Shown: one piece after another, positions 60,987 through 64,000 of the stretch
Numbering within the stretch: the first letter of the stretch is position 1
Layout: every line of letters starts with the position of its first letter
Assembly (NCBI RefSeq): GCF_015024225.1
Contig: NZ_JACJGM010000022.1
Coordinates: forward strand, 44,033-108,032
Direction: 5' to 3'
Origin: Nocardioides lijunqiniae
GTDB lineage: Bacteria; Actinomycetota; Actinomycetes; Propionibacteriales; Nocardioidaceae
Length of the DNA stretch: 64,000 bases
Translations under genes and position numbers: made by a program
The notes under the pieces: generated by a model
The model's database searches: none
Seen by the model: only the letters and a program-made list of their open reading frames with translations
Told to the model about the DNA's origin: nothing

Positions 60987-62465
60987 ATGTCCAGGCCGGG
61001 TCGCGGCAGCATCACCTTCGCCGTGCTCGCGGTGGCGGTGTCGTCGTTCGCACTGCTGCAGTCGATGATCGTGCCGGTGCTGGCCACCATCCAGGGCGAG
61101 TTCGAGACCGACCAGACGACGGTGACCTGGGTCCTCACGGCATACCTGCTCAGCGCCTCGATCGCCACTCCCCTGCTCGGCCGCGTCGGCGACGTCGTCG
61201 GCAAGACCCGGATGCTCGTGATCACACTGTGCGCGCTCGTCGTGGGCTCGCTCCTGGCCGCGCTGGCGCCCAGCATCGGCTGGCTGATCTTCGCCCGCGT
61301 GGTGCAGGGCGCCGGTGGCGGCGTGCTCCCGCTCGCCTTCGGCATCGCACGCGACGAGTTCAAGGACAAGGTCACCACCGCGCTCAGCGTCCTCGCCTCC
61401 CTCACCGCCGTCGGCTTCGGCTTCGGCATCGTCATCGCCGGCCCGATCGTGGACGCGTTCGGGGTGGACGGGCTGTTCTGGCTGCCGATGGGCGTGACCG
61501 CGGTGGCCGCCCTGGCCGCCGCACTGTTCGTGCCCGAGTCGCCCGTGCGCACCCCCGCCCGCCTGCCGGTCCTGCCCGCCGTACTGCTCTCGGTGTGGCT
61601 GATCGCCCTGCTGCTGGGGCTCTCGGAGGGCAACGTGTGGGGCTGGTCGTCGCCGCGGATCCTCGGCCTCTTCGCCCTCGCGATCGTCGGCGTGGTGGCC
61701 TGGGTGACCGTCGAGAGCCGCGTGCCCGTGCCGATGATCGACATGCGGATGATGCGGCTGCGCGGGGTGTGGACCACCAACCTGGTCGCCGCCTTCGTGG
61801 GCTTCGGCATGTTCGCGGCGTTCGGCTTCCTCCCCCAGTTCCTGCAGACGCCGTCGGCCGCGGGCTACGGCTTCGGCGCGAGCATCTCCGAGTCCGGGCT
61901 GCTGCTCGTCCCATCGGCGATCGCGAGCTTCCTCGTCGGCTTCTTCACCGCCCGGCTCATCCACGCGGTCGGCGCGCGCGCCGTCATCGTGACGGGCACC
62001 CTGCTCACCGCCGGCGCGTTCGCCGGCATGGGCCTCTTCCACGACACCACCGCCCAGCTGTACGTCGCCACGACCGTGCAGGGCGTCGGCTCCGGGCTCG
62101 TGTTCTCGAGCCTGGCCGGCGTGGTCATCGCCTCCGTGCCGCGCGAGCAGACCGGCGTGGCCAGCGGCATGAACGCCAACATCCGCACCATCGGCGGCTC
62201 CGTCGGGGCGGCCGTCATGGCCGGCATCGTCACCGCCCAGGTGGGTCCCACCGGCATCCCGGCCGAGAGCGGCTACACCGTCGGCTTCCTCGTCCTGGCC
62301 GCCGCGATGGCCGTCGCCGCGGTGGCGGCGTGGTTCATCCCCGACCTCCGCGACCAGCCCACCTCCGGCCCGCTGCAGGACGCCGAGAACGCCGAGCTCG
62401 GCTACGTCCCCGGCGCCCCGAGCGTCAGCCCCACGGGTACGACGACGGCCCCCGGTCCCGCCTGA
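60987..62465 (+). CDS. MFS transporter, DHA2-like (14-helix) drug efflux family
   Basis: 492 residues from the ATG at 60987 (GAGGAG 5 nt upstream; the GTG at 60981 overlaps that site). About 14 transmembrane helices with MFS motif A ('GRVGDVVGKTRMLVITL'), motif C-like 'LTAVGFGFGIVIAGPIVDAF', and 'VVQGAGGGVLPLAFG'. It exports drugs or metabolites by proton antiport; the substrate is unknown. A palindromic operator lies in its leader. Confidence 0.87.
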   Translation: MSRPGRGSITFAVLAVAVSSFALLQSMIVPVLATIQGEFETDQTTVTWVLTAYLLSASIATPLLGRVGDVVGKTRMLVITLCALVVGSLLAALAPSIGWLIFARVVQGAGGGVLPLAFGIARDEFKDKVTTALSVLASLTAVGFGFGIVIAGPIVDAFGVDGLFWLPMGVTAVAALAAALFVPESPVRTPARLPVLPAVLLSVWLIALLLGLSEGNVWGWSSPRILGLFALAIVGVVAWVTVESRVPVPMIDMRMMRLRGVWTTNLVAAFVGFGMFAAFGFLPQFLQTPSAAGYGFGASISESGLLLVPSAIASFLVGFFTARLIHAVGARAVIVTGTLLTAGAFAGMGLFHDTTAQLYVATTVQGVGSGLVFSSLAGVVIASVPREQTGVASGMNANIRTIGGSVGAAVMAGIVTAQVGPTGIPAESGYTVGFLVLAAAMAVAAVAAWFIPDLRDQPTSGPLQDAENAELGYVPGAPSVSPTGTTTAPGPA

Positions 62466-62475
62466 CCCCGACGGC

Positions 62476-62685
62476 GGTCGAGCAACGAGCGCCAGTGAGC
62501 GCCCGTCGAGACCCCGCAAGCCAACCGCTGACCCCGGTGGTTGAGGTGCGAGCGCAGCGAGCCTTGAAACCACCCCACACACCGGTGGTCGAGCAGCGAG
62601 CGCCAGCGAGCGCCCGTCGAGACCCCGCGACCCAACCGCCGACCCCGGTGGTTGAGGTGCGAGCGCAGCGAGCCTCGAAACCACC
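62476..62685 (+). repeat. Two tandem copies of the compound B/A dispersed repeat
   Basis: Order B (62476-62516), A (62536-62574), B (62584-62627), A (62647-62685); unit length about 110 bp, with a few differences between copies. Unit A begins GGTGGTTGAGGTGCGAGCGC and ends AAACCACC; unit B begins GGTCGAGCA and ends CGTCGAGACCCCG. The same pair occurs once, inverted, at 35776-35889. It fills the gap between the MFS and HNH genes. Confidence 0.85.
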
Positions 62686-62699
62686 CCACCGAAGACGTC

Positions 62700-63926
62700 T
62701 CACTCCCGCTTGTGGAACGAGACCTTGCCGCCCTGGTGGTGGGTGACGCCGTAGCCGGGGTGGTGGATGAGCGTGTGGTGGCGGGCGCAGAGCATCGCGC
62801 CGCGCTCGACCGAGGTGTCGCCGCCCTGGGACCAGGGGTCGAGGTGGTGCGCGTGGCACCAGGCCGACGGCCGGTCACAGCCCAGCGCGATGCAGCCTCC
62901 GTCCCTGACGGCCATGGCGATGCGTTGGGCCTTGGTGTGGAACCTGCGCTTGCGGCCGACGTCGAGGACCTGGGATCTCCCGCCCAGCACGACCGGGATC
63001 ACGCCCGCCTCGCACGCCATCCGCCTCGCGAGGCTGGGGCTGATGCGGGTGCCGGTGTCGAGCTGCGCCGCCTTGAGCCCACCCATCAGCGTCTCGAGAG
63101 TCATCGTCACTTCGACGGTGGCGTCCATGCCGGCGGCCTTCGGGAGCTTCTCGACGGGGTAGCGGTCGACGTACTCGATGAACGCGAGCCCCATCCCGTG
63201 CGGCGTGGATCCCTCGCCACCGGCCCTGGGTGAGGCCAGCGCCTGGAGGGGTTTGCGGAGCTTGTCGGCCTCATGGGTGGGCATCGAGAACCGGCCGTAG
63301 GTGGTGCCGTGGCCGTCGTCGTGCATCGTGAACCTGGCCTTCGCACGGGCCTTGCGCTCCTGGGCCTCGAGCTGGCGGGCTTCTTCTGCTTCGCCGACCT
63401 CGGGGGCGACGACGTCGAGGACCTGCTTGCCCAGGACCCGTAGGCGGATGGAGTCGAAGTGCTCGGCCTCGGCGAGGAGGTGGTCACGCGCCTGGGTCCT
63501 GATGGCGGTGCCGACGTCGTCTGGCAGGGCGTCGACTGCCTCCACGATCACCTTCGCCTGGTCGGCCAGGACGTCGCCTCGGCTGAGTGCGTCCTCGACC
63601 GGTGGGTGGGCTTCGAGGGCTTTGCCGAGCTTGGTGAGGGCGGCGGCGTCGCGTCGGGTCATGTGCGTCTCGTGGGCCAACCACGCCGCCGCCGACGTCG
63701 CACCTTGCGCGGCGCCGACCTCGGTCCGCTCGGCCTGCACGGCGGTCTTGAGGGTGAGCGCGGCGAGGCGGGCGTTGAGGCGGGTCTCCTCGACCAGCGC
63801 CAGTGCTGCTTCCTCTTTCGTCAGGGACCACAGGGGCTGGTCGGCGACGGTGTCGAGCTCGGCGTGAGCGTGCGCCATGGCGACGAGCAGGGGGTGGCTC
63901 GGCGGGTGGGTGGCGGGGCTGCTCAT
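62700..63926 (-). CDS. DUF222/13E12-type protein with HNH endonuclease domain
   Basis: 408 residues. Helical DUF222 region (about 20-300: 'LVEETRLNARLAALTLKTAV', 'LAHETHMTRRDAAALTKLGK', 'LADQAKVIVEAVDALPDDVG') and a C-terminal HNH nuclease ('CIALGCDRPSAWCHAHHLDP', 'WSQGGDTSVERGAMLCARHH'). These proteins are multicopy in actinobacteria (the mycobacterial 13E12 family) and sometimes behave as repeats or mobile genes. ATG at 63926; a weak AGG lies upstream. Confidence 0.88.
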   Translation of the reverse strand: MSSPATHPPSHPLLVAMAHAHAELDTVADQPLWSLTKEEAALALVEETRLNARLAALTLKTAVQAERTEVGAAQGATSAAAWLAHETHMTRRDAAALTKLGKALEAHPPVEDALSRGDVLADQAKVIVEAVDALPDDVGTAIRTQARDHLLAEAEHFDSIRLRVLGKQVLDVVAPEVGEAEEARQLEAQERKARAKARFTMHDDGHGTTYGRFSMPTHEADKLRKPLQALASPRAGGEGSTPHGMGLAFIEYVDRYPVEKLPKAAGMDATVEVTMTLETLMGGLKAAQLDTGTRISPSLARRMACEAGVIPVVLGGRSQVLDVGRKRRFHTKAQRIAMAVRDGGCIALGCDRPSAWCHAHHLDPWSQGGDTSVERGAMLCARHHTLIHHPGYGVTHHQGGKVSFHKRE

Positions 63927-64000
63927 GGGACCTACTCAAGCAGCCGCCACCGACAGTGGTGCCTGGTCAGGAGGCGGTTGTCCACAGGGTGTGGAGCATT

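Noticed and set aside
62476..62685. Insertion-sequence remnant between the MFS and HNH genes
   Set aside because: No transposase fragment or target-site duplication is seen; the sequence is fully explained by two tandem copies of the A/B repeat.
62700..63926. HNH protein as a homing endonuclease or intein
   Set aside because: The DUF222 domain order is that of the stand-alone 13E12-type family, and no interrupted host gene or splice-site residues are visible.

Overview
The window is very GC-rich, gene-dense bacterial chromosome with frequent GTG starts, many 4-nt stop/start overlaps and several apparently leaderless genes. Together with the gene content (DUF5709 protein, oligoribonuclease next to tRNA-His, DUF222/HNH endonuclease, tandem dynamin-like GTPases, FecCD cassettes, PIG-L deacetylases, NarL-type regulators) this points to an actinobacterium of the Nocardioides/Propionibacteriales type. 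That placement is an inference from family content. No rRNA, transposase, phage or CRISPR array was seen. Three tRNA genes are present: Arg-TCT, His-GTG and Lys-CTT.

Layout. 1-8.3 kb: two convergent genes for secreted Ig-like repeat proteins, one cut by the window edge and the other carrying two predicted seven-bladed RCC1-like propellers, then a LuxR-type regulator. 8.4-10.1 kb: a secreted EEP-family phosphodiesterase and a small membrane protein. 10.2-20.3 kb: a metal/cofactor transport locus with two parallel operons, each permease, lipoprotein, ATPase and methyltransferase. A NicO-type Ni/Co exporter with a 12-unit His-Gly tract lies between them. A Fur/Zur-like box overlaps the start of one importer operon and a Nur-like box the start of the other. 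An 88-bp palindromic element precedes each operon, 21 nt after the stop codon of the gene upstream. 20.3-29.3 kb: XRE-cupin regulator, siderophore-interacting protein, membrane proteins, VanY-like peptidase, ECF sigma/anti-sigma-like pair, AI-2E-family exporter, EttA and an SSB paralogue. 29.4-35.4 kb: two dynamin-like GTPases translationally coupled to a PrsW protease, and a divergent aminopeptidase P. 35.4-35.9 kb is a non-coding nest of palindromes and dispersed repeats.

36-47.7 kb: hypothetical zinc-ribbon-like protein, Ser/Thr kinase, phosphatase, MOSC protein, and an overlapping gene set (GT2 glycosyltransferase, PIG-L deacetylase fused to a NodS-like methyltransferase, acyl-CoA dehydrogenase homologue). 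That set is followed by a NarL-type regulator divergent from a second PIG-L gene, then adenosine deaminase, a DsbA/MauE-DoxX pair and oligoribonuclease. 47.8-57.4 kb: DUF5709 protein, Tat-exported beta-propeller protein, MarR-GNAT fusion, siderophore-type acyltransferase, Ntn-hydrolase acylase, MASE1-type histidine kinase and a phytoene-desaturase-like flavoprotein. 57.7-64 kb: lipoprotein, carboxypeptidase-regulatory/Ig protein, a second NarL-type regulator paralogous to the first, MFS transporter with a palindromic operator, tandem dispersed repeats and the HNH gene.

Most noteworthy: the two importer cassettes with their operators and 88-bp palindromes; the glycosyltransferase/deacetylase/NodS-like cluster, whose enzyme logic resembles Nod-factor assembly outside a nodulation context; and a consistent leaderless promoter pattern (TANNNT, 5-7 nt, then ATG/GTG) that also decides several start codons.
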